Shown: positions 43,901-57,882 of the stretch, piece by piece
Position numbering within the stretch: the first letter of the stretch is position 1
Layout of the letters: each line of letters begins with the position of its first letter
Position numbers and translations under genes: made by a program
The notes under the pieces: generated by a model
Database searches by the model: none
What the model was told of the DNA's origin: nothing
What the model saw: the letters and a program-made list of their open reading frames with translations, nothing else
NCBI GenBank assembly: GCA_916700875.1
Contig: CAKAKS010000067.1
Location: 478,501-542,500, forward strand
Reading direction: 5' to 3'
From: Sebastes aleutianus
Lineage: Eukaryota; Chordata; Actinopteri; Perciformes; Sebastidae
DNA length: 64,000 bases

Positions 43901-46900
43901 CCATCTCCCCCTCACTCCATCCATCTCCCCCTCACTCCATCCATCTCTCACTCACTCCATCCATCTCCCCCTCACTCCATCCATCTCCCCCTCACTCCAT
44001 CCATCTCTCACTCACTCATCCATCTCTCCCTCACTCCATCCATCTCCCCCTCACTCCATCCATCTCTCCCTCACTCCATCCATCTCTCACTCACTCCATC
44101 CATCTCTCCCTCACTCCATCCATCTCTCACTCACTCCATCCATCTCTCCCTCACTCCATCCATCTCTCACTCACTCCATCCATCTCTCACTCACTCCATC
44201 CATCTCCCCCTCACTCCATCCATCTCTCACTCCATCCATCTCCCCCTCACTCCATCCATCTCCCCCTCACTCCATCCATCTCCCCCTCACTCCATCCATC
44301 TCTCACTCACTCATCCATCTCTCCCTCACTCCATCCATCTCCCCCTCACTCCATCCATCTCTCCATCCATCTCTCCATCCATCTCTCACTCACTCCATCC
44401 ATCTCCCCCTCACTCCATCCATCTCCCCCTCACTCCATCCATCTCTCACTCACTCCATCCATCTCCCCCTCACTCCATCCATCTCTCCCTCACTCCATCC
44501 ATCTCTCACTCACTCCATCCATCTCTCCCTCACTCCATCCATCTCTCACTCACTCATCCATCTCTCCCTCACTCCATCCATCTCCCCCTCACTCCATCCA
44601 TCTCTCACTCCATCCATCTCTCCCTCAATCCATCCATCTCTCACTCCATCCATCTCTCACTCACTCCATCCATCTCTCCCTCACTCCATCCATCTCTCAC
44701 TCACTCATCCATCTCTCCCTCACTCATCCATCTCCCCCTCACTCCATCCATCTCCCCCTCACTCATCCATCTCTCCCTCACTCCATCCATCTCCCCTTCA
44801 CTCCATCCACCTCCCCCTCACTCCATCCATCTCTCACTCACTCCATCCATCTCCCCCTCACTCCATCCATCTCTCACTCACTCATCCATCTCTCCCTCAC
44901 TCCATCCATCTCCCCCTCACTCCATCCATCTCTCCCTCACTCCATCCATCTCTCCCTCACTCCATCCATCTCCCCCTCACTCCATCCATCTCTCACTCAG
45001 TCCATCCATCTCTCCCTCATTCCATCCATCTCTCCCTCACTCCATCCATCTCTCCATCACTCCATCCATCTCTCCCTCACTCCATCCATCTCTCCATCAC
45101 TCCATCCATCTCTCCCTCACTCCATCCACCTCTCCCTCACTCCATCCATCTCTCCCTCACTCCATCCATCTCCCCCTCACTCCATCCATCTCTCCCTCAC
45201 TCCATCCATCTCTCACTCACTCCATCCATCTCTCCCTCACTCCATCCATCTCTCACTCACTCCATCCATCTCTCCCTCACTCCATCCATCTCTCACTCAC
45301 TCCATCCATCTCTCACTCACTCCATCCATCTCTCCCTCACTCCATCCATCTCTCACTCCATCCATCTCCCCCTCACTCCATCCATCTCCCCCTCACTCCA
45401 TCCATCTCCCCCTCACTCCATCCATCTCTCACTCACTCATCCATCTCTCCCTCACTCCATCCATCTCCCCCTCACTCCATCCATCTCTCCATCCATCTCT
45501 CCATCCATCTCTCACTCACTCCATCCATCTCCCCCTCACTCCATCCATCTCCCCCTCACTCCATCCATCTCTCACTCACTCCATCCATCTCCCCCTCACT
45601 CCATCCATCTCTCCCTCACTCCATCCATCTCTCACTCACTCCATCCATCTCTCCCTCACTCCATCCATCTCTCACTCACTCCATCCATCTCTCCCTCACT
45701 CCATCCATCTCCCCCTCACTCCATCCATCTCTCACTCCATCCATCTCTCCCTCAATCCATCCATCTCTCACTCCATCCATCTCTCACTCACTCCATCCAT
45801 CTCTCCCTCACTCCATCCATCTCTCACTCACTCATCCATCTCTCCCTCACTCCATCCATCTCCCCTTCACTCCATCCATCTCCCCCTCACTCCATCCATC
45901 TCTCACTCACTCCATCCATCTCCCCCTCACTCCATCCATCTCTCACTCACTCATCCATCTCTCCCTCACTCCATCCATCTCCCCCTCACTCCATCCATCT
46001 CTCCCTCACTCCATCCATCTCTCCCTCACTCCATCCATCTCCCCCTCACTCCATCCATCTCTCACTCAGTCCATCCATCTCTCCCTCATTCCATCCATCT
46101 CTCCCTCACTCCATCCATCTCTCCATCACTCCATCCATCTCTCCCTCACTCCATCCATCTCTCCATCACTCCATCCATCTCTCCCTCACTCCATCCACCT
46201 CTCCCTCACTCCATCCACCTCTCCCTCACTCCATCCATCTCTCCCTCACTCCATCCATCTCCCCCTCACTCCATCCATCTCTCCATCACTCCATCCATCT
46301 CTCCCTCACTCCATCCATCTCTCCATCACTCCATCCATCTCTCCCTCACTCCATCCATCTCTCCCTCACTCCATACCTCACTCCATCCCTCACTCCATCC
46401 ATCTCTCCATCCATCTCTCCCTCACTCCATCCATCTCCCCCTCACTCCATCCATCTCCCCCTCACTCCATCCATCTCTCCATCCATCTCTCCCTCACTCC
46501 ATCCATCTCTCCCTCACTCCATCCATCTCCCCCTCACTCCATCCATCTCTCACTCACTCCATCCATCTCCCCCTCACTCCATCCATCTCTCCCTCACTCC
46601 ATCCATCTCTCACTCACTCCATCCATCTCTCCCTCACTCCATCCATCTCTCACTCACTCCATCCATCTCTCACTCACTCCATCCATCTCCCCCTCACTCC
46701 ATCCATCTCTCCTCACTCCATCCATCTCTCCCTCAATCCATCCATCTCCTCACTCCATCCATCTCTCACTCACTCCATCCATCTCTCCCTCAATCCATCC
46801 ATCTCTCACTCCATCCATCTCTCACTCACTCCATCCATCTCTCACTCACTCATCCATCTCTCCCTCACTCATCCATCTCCCCCTCACTCCATCCATCTCC

Positions 46901-49900
46901 CCCTCACTCCATCCATCTCTCCCTCACTCATCCATCTCCCCCTAACTCCATCCATCTCCCCCCTCACTCCATCCATCTCTCCCTCACTCCATCCATCTCT
47001 CCCTCACTCCATCCATCTCCCCCTCACTCCATCCATCTCTCACTCACTCCATCCATCTCCCCCTCACTCCATCCATCTCCCCCTCACTCCATCCATCTCT
47101 CACTCCATCCATCTCTCCCTCACTCCATCCATCTCTCACTCACTCCATCCATCTCTCCCTCACTCCATCCATCTCTCACTCACTCATCCATCACTCCCTC
47201 ACTCCATCCATCTCTCCCTCACTCCATCCATCTCCCCCTCACTCCATCCATCTCTCCATCACTCCATCCATCTCTCCCTCACTCCATCCATCTCTCCATC
47301 ACTCCATCCATCTCTCCCTCACTCCATCCATCTCTCCCTCACTCCATACCTCACTCCATCCCTCACTCCATCCATCTCTCCCTCACTCCATCCATCTCTC
47401 ACTCACTCCATCCATCTCTCCCTCACTCCATCCATCTCCCCCTCACTCCATCCATCTCCCCATCCATCTCTCCATCCATCTCACACTCACTCCATCCATC
47501 TCCCCCTCACTCCATCCATCTCCCCCTCACTCCATCCATCTCTCACTCACTCCATCCATCTCCCCCTCACTCCATCCATCTCTCACTCACTCATCCATCT
47601 CTCCCTCACTCCATCCATCTCTCCCTCACTCCATCCATCTCCCCCTCACTCCATCCATCTCTCCATCCATCTCTCCATCCATCTCTCACTCACTCCATCC
47701 ATCTCCCCCTCACTCCATCCATCTCTCACTCCATCCATCTCTCCCTCACTCCATCCATCTCTCACTCACTCCATCCATCTCTCCCTCACTCCATCCATCT
47801 CTCACTCACTCATCCATCTCTCCCTCACTCCATCCATCTCTCCCTCACTCCATCCATCTCCCCCTCACTCCATCCATCTCTCACTCACTCCATCCATCTC
47901 CCCCTCACTCCATCCATCTCCCCCTCACTCCATCCATCTCTCACTCACTCCATCCATCTCCCCCTCACTCCATCCATCTCTCCCTCACTCCATCCATCTC
48001 TCACTCACTCCATCCATCTCTCCCTCACTCCATCCATCTCTCACTCACTCCATCCATCTCTCACTCACTCCATCCATCTCTCACTCACTCCATCCATCTC
48101 CCCCTCACTCCATCCATCTCTCACTCCATCCATCTCTCCCTCAATCCATCCATCTCTCACTCCATCCATCTCTCACTCACTCCATCCATCTCTCCCTCAA
48201 TCCATCCATCTCTCACTCCATCCATCTCTCACTCACTCCATCCATCTCTCACTCACTCATCCATCTCTCCCTCACTCATCCATCTCCCCCTCACTCCATC
48301 CATCTCCCCCTCACTCCATCCATCTCTCCCTCACTCATCCATCTCCCCCTAACTCCATCCATCTCCCCCCTCACTCCATCCATCTCTCCCTCACTCCATC
48401 CATCTCTCCCTCACTCCATCCATCTCCCCCTCACTCCATCCATCTCTCACTCACTCCATCCATCTCCCCCTCACTCCATCCATCTCCCCCTCACTCCATC
48501 CATCTCTCACTCCATCCATCTCTCCCTCACTCCATCCATCTCTCACTCACTCCATCCATCTCTCCCTCACTCCATCCATCTCTCACTCACTCATCCATCT
48601 CTCCCTCACTCCATCCATCTCTCCCTCACTCCATCCATCTCCCCCTCACTCCATCCATCTCTCCATCACTCCATCCATCTCTCCCTCACTCCATCCATCT
48701 CTCCATCACTCCATCCATCTCTCCCTCACTCCATCCATCTCTCCCTCACTCCATACCTCACTCCATCCCTCACTCCATCCATCTCTCCCTCACTCCATCC
48801 ATCTCTCACTCACTCCATCCATCTCTCCCTCACTCCATCCATCTCCCCCTCACTCCATCCATCTCCCCATCCATCTCTCCATCCATCTCTCACTCACTCC
48901 ATCCATCTCCCCCTCACTCCATCCATCTCCCCATCACTCCATCCATCTCTCACTCACTCCATCCATCTCCCCCTCACTCCATCCATCTCTCACTCACTCA
49001 TCCATCTCTCCCTCACTCCATCCATCTCTCCCTCACTCCATCCATCTCTCCCTCACTCCATCCATCTCTCCATCCATCTCTCCATCCATCTCTCACTCAC
49101 TCCATCCATCTCCCCCTCACTCCATCCATCTCTCACTCCATCCATCTCTCCCTCACTCCATCCATCTCTCACTCACTCCATCCATCTCTCCCTCACTCCA
49201 TCCATCTCTCACTCACTCATCCATCTCTCCCTCACTCCATCCATCTCTCCCTCACTCCATCCATCTCCCCCTCACTCCATCCATCTCTCCATCACTCCAT
49301 CCATCTCTCCCTCACTCCATCCATCTCTCCATCACTCCATCCATCTCTCCCTCACTCCATCCATCTCTCCCTCACTCCATACCTCACTCCATCCCTCACT
49401 CCATCCATCTCTCCATCCATCTCTCCATCCATCTCTCCCTCACTCCATCCATCTCCCCCTCACTCCATCCATCTCCCCATCCATCTCTCCATCCATCTCT
49501 CACTCACTCCATCCATCTCCCCCTCACTCCATCCATCTCCCCCTCACTCCATCCATCTCTCACTCACTCCATCCATCTCCCCCTCACTCCATCCATCTCT
49601 CACTCACTCATCCATCTCTCCCTCACTCCATCCATCTCTCCCTCACTCCATCCATCTCTCACTCACTCCATCCATCTCTCACTCACTCCATCCATCTCCC
49701 CCTCACTCCATCCATCTCCCCCTCACTCCATCCATCTCTCACTCCATCCATCTCTCCCTCACTCCATCCATCTCTCACTCACTCATCCATCTCTCCCTCA
49801 CTCATCCATCTCCCCCTAACTCCATCCATCTCCCCCCTCACTCCATCCATCTCTCCCTCACTCCATCCATCTCTCCCTCACTCCATCCATCTCCCCTCAC

Positions 49901-50710
49901 TCCATCCATCTCTCCATCCATCTCTCACTCACTCCATCCATCTCTCCCCCACTCCATCCATCTCTCACTCACTCCATCCATCTCTCCCCCACTCCATCCA
50001 TCTCTCACTCACTCCATCCATCTCTCCCTCACTCCATACATCTCTCCCTCACTCCATCCATCTCTCACTCACTCCATCCATCTCTCCCTCACTCCATCCA
50101 TCTCCCCCTCACTCCATCCATCTCTCCCTCACTCCATCCATCTCTCCCTCACTCCATCCATCTCTCACTCACTCCATCCATCTCTCCCCCACTCCATCCA
50201 TCTCCCCCTCACTCCATCCATCTCTCCCTCACTCATCCATCTCCCCCTCACTCCATCCATCTCTCCCTCACTCCATCCATCTCTCCCTCACTCCATCCAT
50301 CTCTCCCTCACTCCATCCATCTCTCCCTCACTCCATCCATCTCTCCCTCACTCATCCATCTCTCCCTCACTCCATCCATCTCCCCCTCACTCATCCATCT
50401 CTCCCTCACTCCATCCATCTCCCCCTCACTCCATCCATCTCTCCCTCACTCATCCATCTCCCCCTCACTCCATCCATCTCCCCCTCACTCCATCCATCTC
50501 TCCCTCACTCATCCATCTCTCCCTCACTCCATCCATCTCCCCCTCACTCCATCCATCTCTCACTCACTCCATCCATCTCCCCCTCACTCCATCCATCTCT
50601 CACTCACTCCATCCATCTCTCCCTCACTCCATCCATCTCTCACTCACTCCATCCATCTCTCCCCCACTCCATCCATCTCTCACTCACTCCATCCATCTCT
50701 CCCTCACTCC
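40971..50710. repeat. Satellite array, about 20-bp unit, 9.74 kb
   Basis: The unit is CTCCCTCACTCCATCCATCT with variants (CCCCCTCA, CTCACTCA, CTCCATCA, CCATCCACC) and shortened forms of 12-19 bp. The + strand is almost free of G (about four or five in 9.7 kb). Rare variants mark higher-order blocks: CATACCTCAC recurs at about 41486, 42471, 43771, 46373, 47346, 48753 and 49379; CCTAACTCC at about 46942, 48349 and 49816; CAGTCCATCC near 42206, 44999 and 46067. No open frame of note. Confidence 0.97.
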
Positions 50711-53700
50711 AGAGTGAAGCTAGCATCTTTTCTGGCCTCCCTCCCAACACACCTTTCTAGAATTTGATAATTTTTATGCTAACAATGTGGATCAGTTGAC
50801 AAGAGTTCTAGTAATTTAACAGTTTTTCCAGAAGAATTAAAGGGATCTGGAAAAATCACAAGCTTTTGCTGTAGTGCTGTGGTCATTGTATAATTGTGTA
50901 AATGACACGGACCTTTACTCAAGAAGATACACACATTTAGATAAATGAATAGGTTTAAAAAAAGTTACAAAAATCCCAGGTACATTCAGGTATAGGTTTC
51001 GGTGCCAAAGTGTTTGGTCTCCTGCAATTTGTAGTTTCAGGCGTTGCTGTTCAGAGGTGCAAAATATAGGAGAAAGGAATGTAATATGTATTTTTATGAA
51101 TATAAAGTGTGCCCTTTATATGTCACAGCACAGGTAGTACTGGAAACATTATTTATGTTTAGGTCTTGGAGATTTAATTGCCACTAAGCCACACCAACTA
51201 CTAACAGACCACAACACAGCCTTAATACCTTGATTACCAACAATAACAAAAAGATGCAGGCTTTACCTGAAGCCCTTATGAGCTTGGTCTGCTTCCTGCA
51301 GTCACTCCATGCACCCCCGTCTCATCCAGTCATTGGGCACGGTCGGACCATCCCAATCCTCTTCTTGTGTTAATAACCGCGTACTAAACACAGCAACGGT
51401 TTCAGTTCATTTACAAACAGAAACTAAACCAAAGTACTATTCTGAGTGGCAAACTGCTCAGAATTCCAATGTTCTTTGGTGTAAATGGCAAATAAAACTC
51501 TTGAATCTTGAATCATTCATTGTCCATCCCGGGTTCAACAACACTAGCGCTCTCAGCAGCGCATCACTCTCTTCTCTTCTTCCTCTCCTCTTGCTCAAAG
51601 GCGTCTGCCCTGATTATCACTGCTGACTGACCACTACAGGAATCTGTGTCTGAAATGTAACAGGTGAGAGAATCAGGTGTAAAATGGGCGTAACGGTACA
51701 CAAACACACAGACATGCATTATAATGTCACTTTACTGGAGCTCTCCTCTCAGCAACACAACACAAGACAGAATACGAGGTTACAAAATAATAATACAATA
51801 ATAGAGGTTGCTGCTCTTGTTTTTTATTTTACATAACTTTACCTTTGTGTTTCACATAGTTGCCTCCTGCTTATTGTTCCAGTGGGATATGATAGAAGCA
51901 GCTACATATTGAATAGACAGTGACTGTCTTCCAATGACTGTCTTCCAGCACCAGGACCTGGACCAGGAGAGAACCCCGGTCTCCTCTCTGCTTCCATCAG
52001 CATGAGGCAACAACACCAATTCAACATCACCGACACAAAACACTCCAGCTGAGAGAACAATACTACCAGTGTACTAACGCAGATATCATCTGGAGTACTC
52101 TATACCTGCAGGACTGATGCAGTACTTCAATAGAGAAACTTTCCTGTCTATCAAACACTTTATTCAGATTTTGCACTGTTGTGTTGTTATTAAGAAGATA
52201 TATTACAGATATATTGACATTTTGACATCAGAATTAGATTATATAGACGGATATTTCAAGATCAACAGCAGAAAACAGTGTCTTGTGCTCTTCATTACTT
52301 TCCAGACATACAGCACACATAAAAAACATCCCGACATCAGGTCTTCTTTAGCTGTACTGTATGCAAATGAGATCCATTGTATGTGGGCTCATTTATATAT
52401 GTGGTCTTAGTAAACTCCCTGCTATATTTAAAGATTGCTAGAAGATCTCTAGTACTACCATCATATTGAACCATGGCACACCTCATGATGTTCACTGTCA
52501 AAGTTGTAAGAGTGTGGCGGTCAGGGTGGTGAGTGGTCGCATGGCGCGCCTGACATTCATGCAGGAGGCCAGAATTCATGACCCGTCACTGACCTGCATC
52601 AGCAAACTCCACAACAGCATGTGTATCCAGGTGTTGGGGGTACTGCATATGTGAAGAGTTACCTAAAGCTGTTTGTGTCTCTAGAAGGAGCTGTGTGATA
52701 AAGTGTCGACTCAGCGTTGGTTGAAAATGAAAAAGAAATCTTGGGGTGTGGAGTGAAGTGAACTTATCAGACCTCAGAGTGTATGCTATAAATCACTACC
52801 AGTAAGGGTCTAAGGGGGTCACTAGAGGGAATGTTGTTGTAATTCCACAAGAAGCATTCATGTATAGATAATAATGCTGTAAATATTTCAAAACATATAA
52901 GCAAACTGTGATTCTGAGCTATGTGCCATTGTAAACCTGGAGTGTGCCAGTTCTGCATCTTACAAAGCACTGCACCTGCTTCTTTCATTAGTTAACACAA
53001 CATCAACCTCAGATCAGATGCTGCAAAATTTGGCACCTAAGAAATCCGGCATGACCATGACTGCAGAGCACTATTTGTCTACCTCCACCTTCACGTTTCC
53101 ACCTTGCCGTCCCTTCTGTCTGTTTGTTGTCTGTCCACCAGCAGCAGGAAGTCTGTGCCTCCTCCCTCCCTGCCTGCCGGTTTGGTTTCCTCTCTGCCCG
53201 GGGATCCAAGTCACAGCAGGACTCATACGAGCTCATTGTGTAGCTGCCTGTTTGGAAATGTCAAGAAGCTGCAGCTTCCACCCCTGACAGATCAAGGGTT
53301 ACCAAGGTGCTGACTGGCACCAGGGTGACAGACAACCCTCACACCCGTTAAATGCTCATTTCACACAACCCATTGGTTAACAATTGGACTTTTACTTATA
53401 CCAAGTAGAACCACTCTGAGGGCTGAAATACTCCTATTGGTAAATATTATAAAGCTTGCTATTAGCTGAACTCTAACAGAGTCTAGCGATAGTTAAAGGG
53501 GAATCCCAGTGTCATACAACCTGGGTCTAATGCTCGTGGTTTTATCCATCATTCCTGTGCTATTCCTGGCTGACATCTGGGAACACAGAGGCATGACAAA
53601 AAAAAGAAAACATCCCTCACAGTTTACAGAGCTACTGTACTGTAGTTGTGTGCACACAACTTACCTTTAGATGATTGGACTAAAGTGTTGGGGTGTCTGA

Positions 53701-54947
53701 TCATCTGACTTCTCATGTTAATTGCCTCCTTTGACTTCTTTTTAGTGATGTCATTGTGTCCCCAGATACCTGCAATTACTTTGGTGAGCTCAACAATACG
53801 ATCATAGCTGATGGACTGAGGAGGAATGATGGACAATACTATCAAACTCATGTTATTATCCCTAAACTACAGTACGCGTAGTCACACCTCATTTTGGGAA
53901 ATGATTAGTGTCTATCCTGCTGACCTTCCAACGTTGTGAAAGCTAAAAAGTCATTTGTTGTTCTACCTACATGTATATTTAGACACTCCTTCATATTTAC
54001 ATTTTGACTTGAGATCTTTGATTTGCTCTTCTACTTTGCTTTTGTTCTGCCCACTGAGAGTACCTCCACACTAAGGGGTTTACATTTGAACACTTGGCTG
54101 ATGTTTTCAACACTACTAACTACATATTTGAAAGCTGTATTCTGAGTGGATACATCTTCACATGCTCGCTGTGGGTTTTAATATGGATGGGATAACTGCA
54201 CTATCAGGAAATTATGACAACATAGTTTTCTAAATTAGCCAGTTTAGTGAGGACACTTAGAGATTCAGCTAACAGATCTGCAAAACCATGGACTATGTTT
54301 CTAGGATTCTCGCTTAGTATTTGTGAATGGCAACTACGGTATGGTTAAAGGGAAAATTCACCGATTTACAACCTTATCTCTGTCTATCTGAGTTAGGGAT
54401 ATAGTGTGAAGAATGTCTCCAGTTCTTGCCGATGTTGCTGCGGTGCAGCTGCAAAATCTGTTCTTCCTGCATCCAGTGACATCAAAGTGATGTTGTTGGA
54501 GGCGAGGGAGAACCCACTAGCTGTGGGGAGTTTTACAGTGTACATGAGGCCACTGGAGGCTGCAGCTGCAGCGGGGACGGTATGGATGCCCTGTATGTGG
54601 ATAACTCTGTGAGTTAAGGATTTCTTTTGACCAAACCAGCGCTGCTGATTGTTGGAACCGTGGAAAGACTAAGGTTTGGTGACTTTTATTTTGTTTCTGT
54701 CCAGTTTGAATTAAGTTTGTTTCACGATGAGTTAACAAGGCAGTTATGCCTGTCTTAGTTCGGTGTAAGACAGAACCTTGAAATCAGAATGTGTACGTTT
54801 GTAAATTTCTTTTATTATCTTTCTGTTATTATGAAATTTCCTTTATTGACATTTTGTGAGTTTATTTTGTTCATCTATCAGATTAAAAGCAATGCATCCT
54901 GGTACATGTAGGCACATCCGGCATGGCTCCACAGCCGGAGAGATCAG
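50711..54947. other. No gene recognised
   Basis: Short overlapping frames only. About 54345-54640 (starting TTAAAGGGAAAATTCACCG) has the look of a dispersed repeat, but no second copy in the window supports this. No tandem repeats. Confidence 0.5.
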
Positions 54948-55250
54948 CTTTCTCGGCCAGTGCCATGGATGTATAAGGAGAACTGGATACAGTGTTGGAG
55001 GCGGGGCCCCATTCATTCCTATGAGAGTGTCTCAGTGGTGCATGAAGCCAAAATGGCTCGACCGCCGAGTGATTAAGTACCAGGATCATCCTGTGATCTT
55101 CCTAATCAGCAGTAGCGTTTCCTTTAACTCCGCCTCCCAGCCCTCGCTCCAGCAGCAGTGGACAACGGAAGTTGTAATTCCACCTTTTGGCCACTATGAA
55201 AATTTGCTTCAAAGCCCAACACTCTTGCTGGAGGCTTGGTCAATATAGCA
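54948..55250. repeat. Dispersed repeat, short copy
   Basis: It shares with 13416-14000 the ordered landmarks GTTGGAGGCGGGGCCCCATT, CATTCCTATGAGAGTGTCTC, CTCCCAGCCCTCGCTCC, GGAAGTTGT and TTTTGGCCACTATGAAAAT. The central part of the longer copy is missing here. Confidence 0.7.
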
Positions 55251-57109
55251 CTTACTGGAGAATTTATTTCTTCAGTGGACTACATTTGCCATCAGCACTG
55301 GTTGAATATCCACATAAAAGGTGATGAATCTTCAGTCTAGGTTTAGGGAGTGGTCGTGGTTACGGTGAAAAAACACGGTGAACGTTGATTGCAGATCTGT
55401 GATGGGATGTGAACCTGTCTCCTGCATGAAGGTGGACACGCCCGTCCACCACCCTGACCTCCACACCTGCTTTCTGCCTCATAAAGGACACACTATGCCC
55501 TGAGACATAAATAGTGAGGTACGCAGGTTGTTCCATACGGATGTAATTCCTACTATACTGGGCTGTCAGCTGATGAGGTTTTTCTGAGAGAAGCAGCTCT
55601 GTTTCTGAGAAATTCTTGAAGAAAGAAGTAATATTTAAAATTTAAATATTGATTATTGAGCAGAACACTATTTTTCAAGCATGATGGACAGGTTTATCAT
55701 TATAGCCAATATACAGTATGCCACAGCTAAGTCTCTCGGTTCCTTTAGGACATGCACTTACTGAGCTCCCAGATTATGACCGAGGTATGAGTATACTTGA
55801 TAGTTCCGCAACTGTTGTTTTTCTGAGACTCAATATTCACTTGTTAAATAGAGAAACCTGGAGAGAGAATGTGATTTTGTATTCTTGTATCCTTCTACTC
55901 TATATAGCATAAAGTTTGGTCACTGAGCTGCAGCATTAACTTGTATTCTAACAAGATTAAAATATATTTGTCCTGGAGATTAGCATAGTTAAGTCTCCCT
56001 CTTTTGGGGCGGCTGCAGCAGGCTTTGATCAGTGTTGCGCGGCGAGGCCCAGGCTTGGCCTGGCCATCCGAGGCCCGGGTGTGAAATTGGTCTGATGTCA
56101 TCCCCCATTCTCCACCTTCACCAGCTTTTAGCTGCCGTAATTATATTTCCGCCACAAAGCCCCCGTCCCCTTCATTCCATATTCCAAGTTTGACTAGGAA
56201 GCATTTAGAGAACTATGGCTAAATTACTCAGTGGGGGGAAGGGAGACTGGATGGGCCGTCTTTTGTCCAATGGAGACACAGGGGACATCAATACTTTGTG
56301 ACATGTACTTTTCTTTTCTCTGCTCGTCTGCCCTTTGCCTCTGCCTGTTGGAGGGGTTAAGTTTATGACAAGGGGATGGACGAACTTTGGGTAAATAAGA
56401 TGTTTTTTGATGTTTTGCCCCTTGCTACTCTGATTATAGCCAGAAAACAACAGGACATGCTGAAATGTTTCCATAGATAGATTTAGCTGCATTTGACTAG
56501 TGCTTCAACAAGTAGACAGATTTTACTGTTACAGCTTTCTTTTGAGAAATGTATATTTAGAACTCCAGAATAAAAAAATGCATACATGTTGATCCAGTTG
56601 TCAGCGGTAACCCAGTGCTGGTGGGATAGAGCCGCAGTCATAGCACGGTATGTCTGATGAATGCTGTTGTTTCATTTTTCCAAACGATGCTGCAAAGCTT
56701 TGAGCATGGAATTCTAGAATGGGAGATGCACTAATCTCAATTCAAATGCTGATGAATACCATGCATGAGATGCAGTTGAAAGCCCTGAAAAAAATAGGAA
56801 GTGGACCTTGAGTTGAGATTATCGTTCTCTTATGAGTTGTAAAGACAAGTCAGGACATAACTTCACAGATATGCACAGATATAGTTTACAGCAGAAAAAG
56901 AGTTATTTTGGAGAGAACATCAAATATAGCGAGGAAACACTGACTGTACATTCATATTCATTCTGAACCTACAAGATGTGAGGTGACAATTGAACAACTT
57001 TTTAACTGTGCATACTTCTGAATACTCTTAATACATTTTTTGAGAACCTGTAAAATTAAAATTTTTAATCTGAAAAGAAATTGAAAAACACTTCTCAGAA
57101 TCCTTACTG
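55251..57109. other. No gene recognised; one possible regulatory block
   Basis: Apart from 56000-56430, listed separately, nothing is recognised. Frames are short and unsupported. Confidence 0.5.
56000..56430. promoter_or_regulatory. Candidate conserved noncoding block
   Basis: A repeat-free block has a GC-rich core (GGCGAGGCCCAGGCTTGGCC near 56041), a TCF/LEF-like CTTTGATCAG (56024-56033), a homeodomain-type TAATTA (near 56138) and CCAAT motifs. It lies about 20 kb downstream of cnpy1, on the side where the engrailed-2 gene would be expected if the vertebrate order holds. This is inference from texture and position. Confidence 0.25.
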
Positions 57110-57345
57110 TACAAACATAGTCATTTTAAACCCAAACATGTAGTTATTTCCTAAACCTAACTATAGTGGTTTAGTTGCGTTTTTACGTTATGTTACATTG
57201 TTATGTTGTTACATTATTATTTGAGCTCAAACCATGATCTTTTTTCTAACCTTAACCAAGTCGTTTTGTTGCCTAAGCCTAACCATCCGTTTCACAACGT
57301 TAACCATGTGGCATGACGTTTTAGCAAGCATGATATGAGGCTGAT
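57110..57345. repeat. Dispersed AACC-rich repeat
   Basis: Phrases such as CCTAAACCTAACTATAGTGG, AACCTTAACCAAG and GTTGCCTAAGCCTAACC are typical of a common fish repeat. Ends are not definable. Confidence 0.45.
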
Positions 57346-57703
57346 ATGAAACGTATTTTTGGTTCAGAAATGTCACCATTCAACGTATGTCACAGTTCTG
57401 CATCACTAGTCACCTGCTCATTTCTGCATGCCCAGTCACCCAGCTCCCATTCAGTAATTTTCCATTCACCCTGGTTTTCCCGCTCCTCAGCTTCAGCCAC
57501 ATCCACCTCATCAAGGCAACTCTGTTCACCTGTTCCTGATTGCTCACAGCCACTATATACTGTATAAACTCCAGCCTCACAGACACCCTTTGCCACATTG
57601 TTCTTCGCCACCCATTCAAGACTCTCCAGCACTTTGTTCCAGACTGATTTCCTGTTGCCGACCCTACCTGCCTCTGACCGACCCGTTTCGTCTGATTCCT
57701 GGT

Positions 57704-57758
57704 AAGCCCACCAGCCTTATGTCCCCGACCCTGAGGGGGACATAAGGCTGGTGGGCTT
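57704..57758. repeat. Perfect 23-bp inverted repeat with 9-base loop
   Basis: AAGCCCACCAGCCTTATGTC plus CCC (57704-57726) is exactly complementary to 57736-57758; the loop is GACCCTGAG. It marks the 5' junction of the inserted retroposon tail. Confidence 0.92.
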
Positions 57759-57882
57759 GGTGGATCTTGTTGGGTCTCTAAACTATGGTGTACGGTCATA
57801 GACCTGCTCTATATATAAAGCGTCTTGAGATAACTTCTGTTGTGATTTGACGCTATACAAAAATAAATTGAATTGAATTGAA
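57757..57882 (+). repeat. Retroposon 3' tail ending in (AATTG)n, second copy
   Basis: Nearly identical to 6299-6434, including CTTGGTGGATCTTGTTGGG and GCGTCTTGAGATAACTTCTG. It is inserted within the LTR, whose sequence resumes at CTGCTTCTGCGTTC. Confidence 0.75.
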
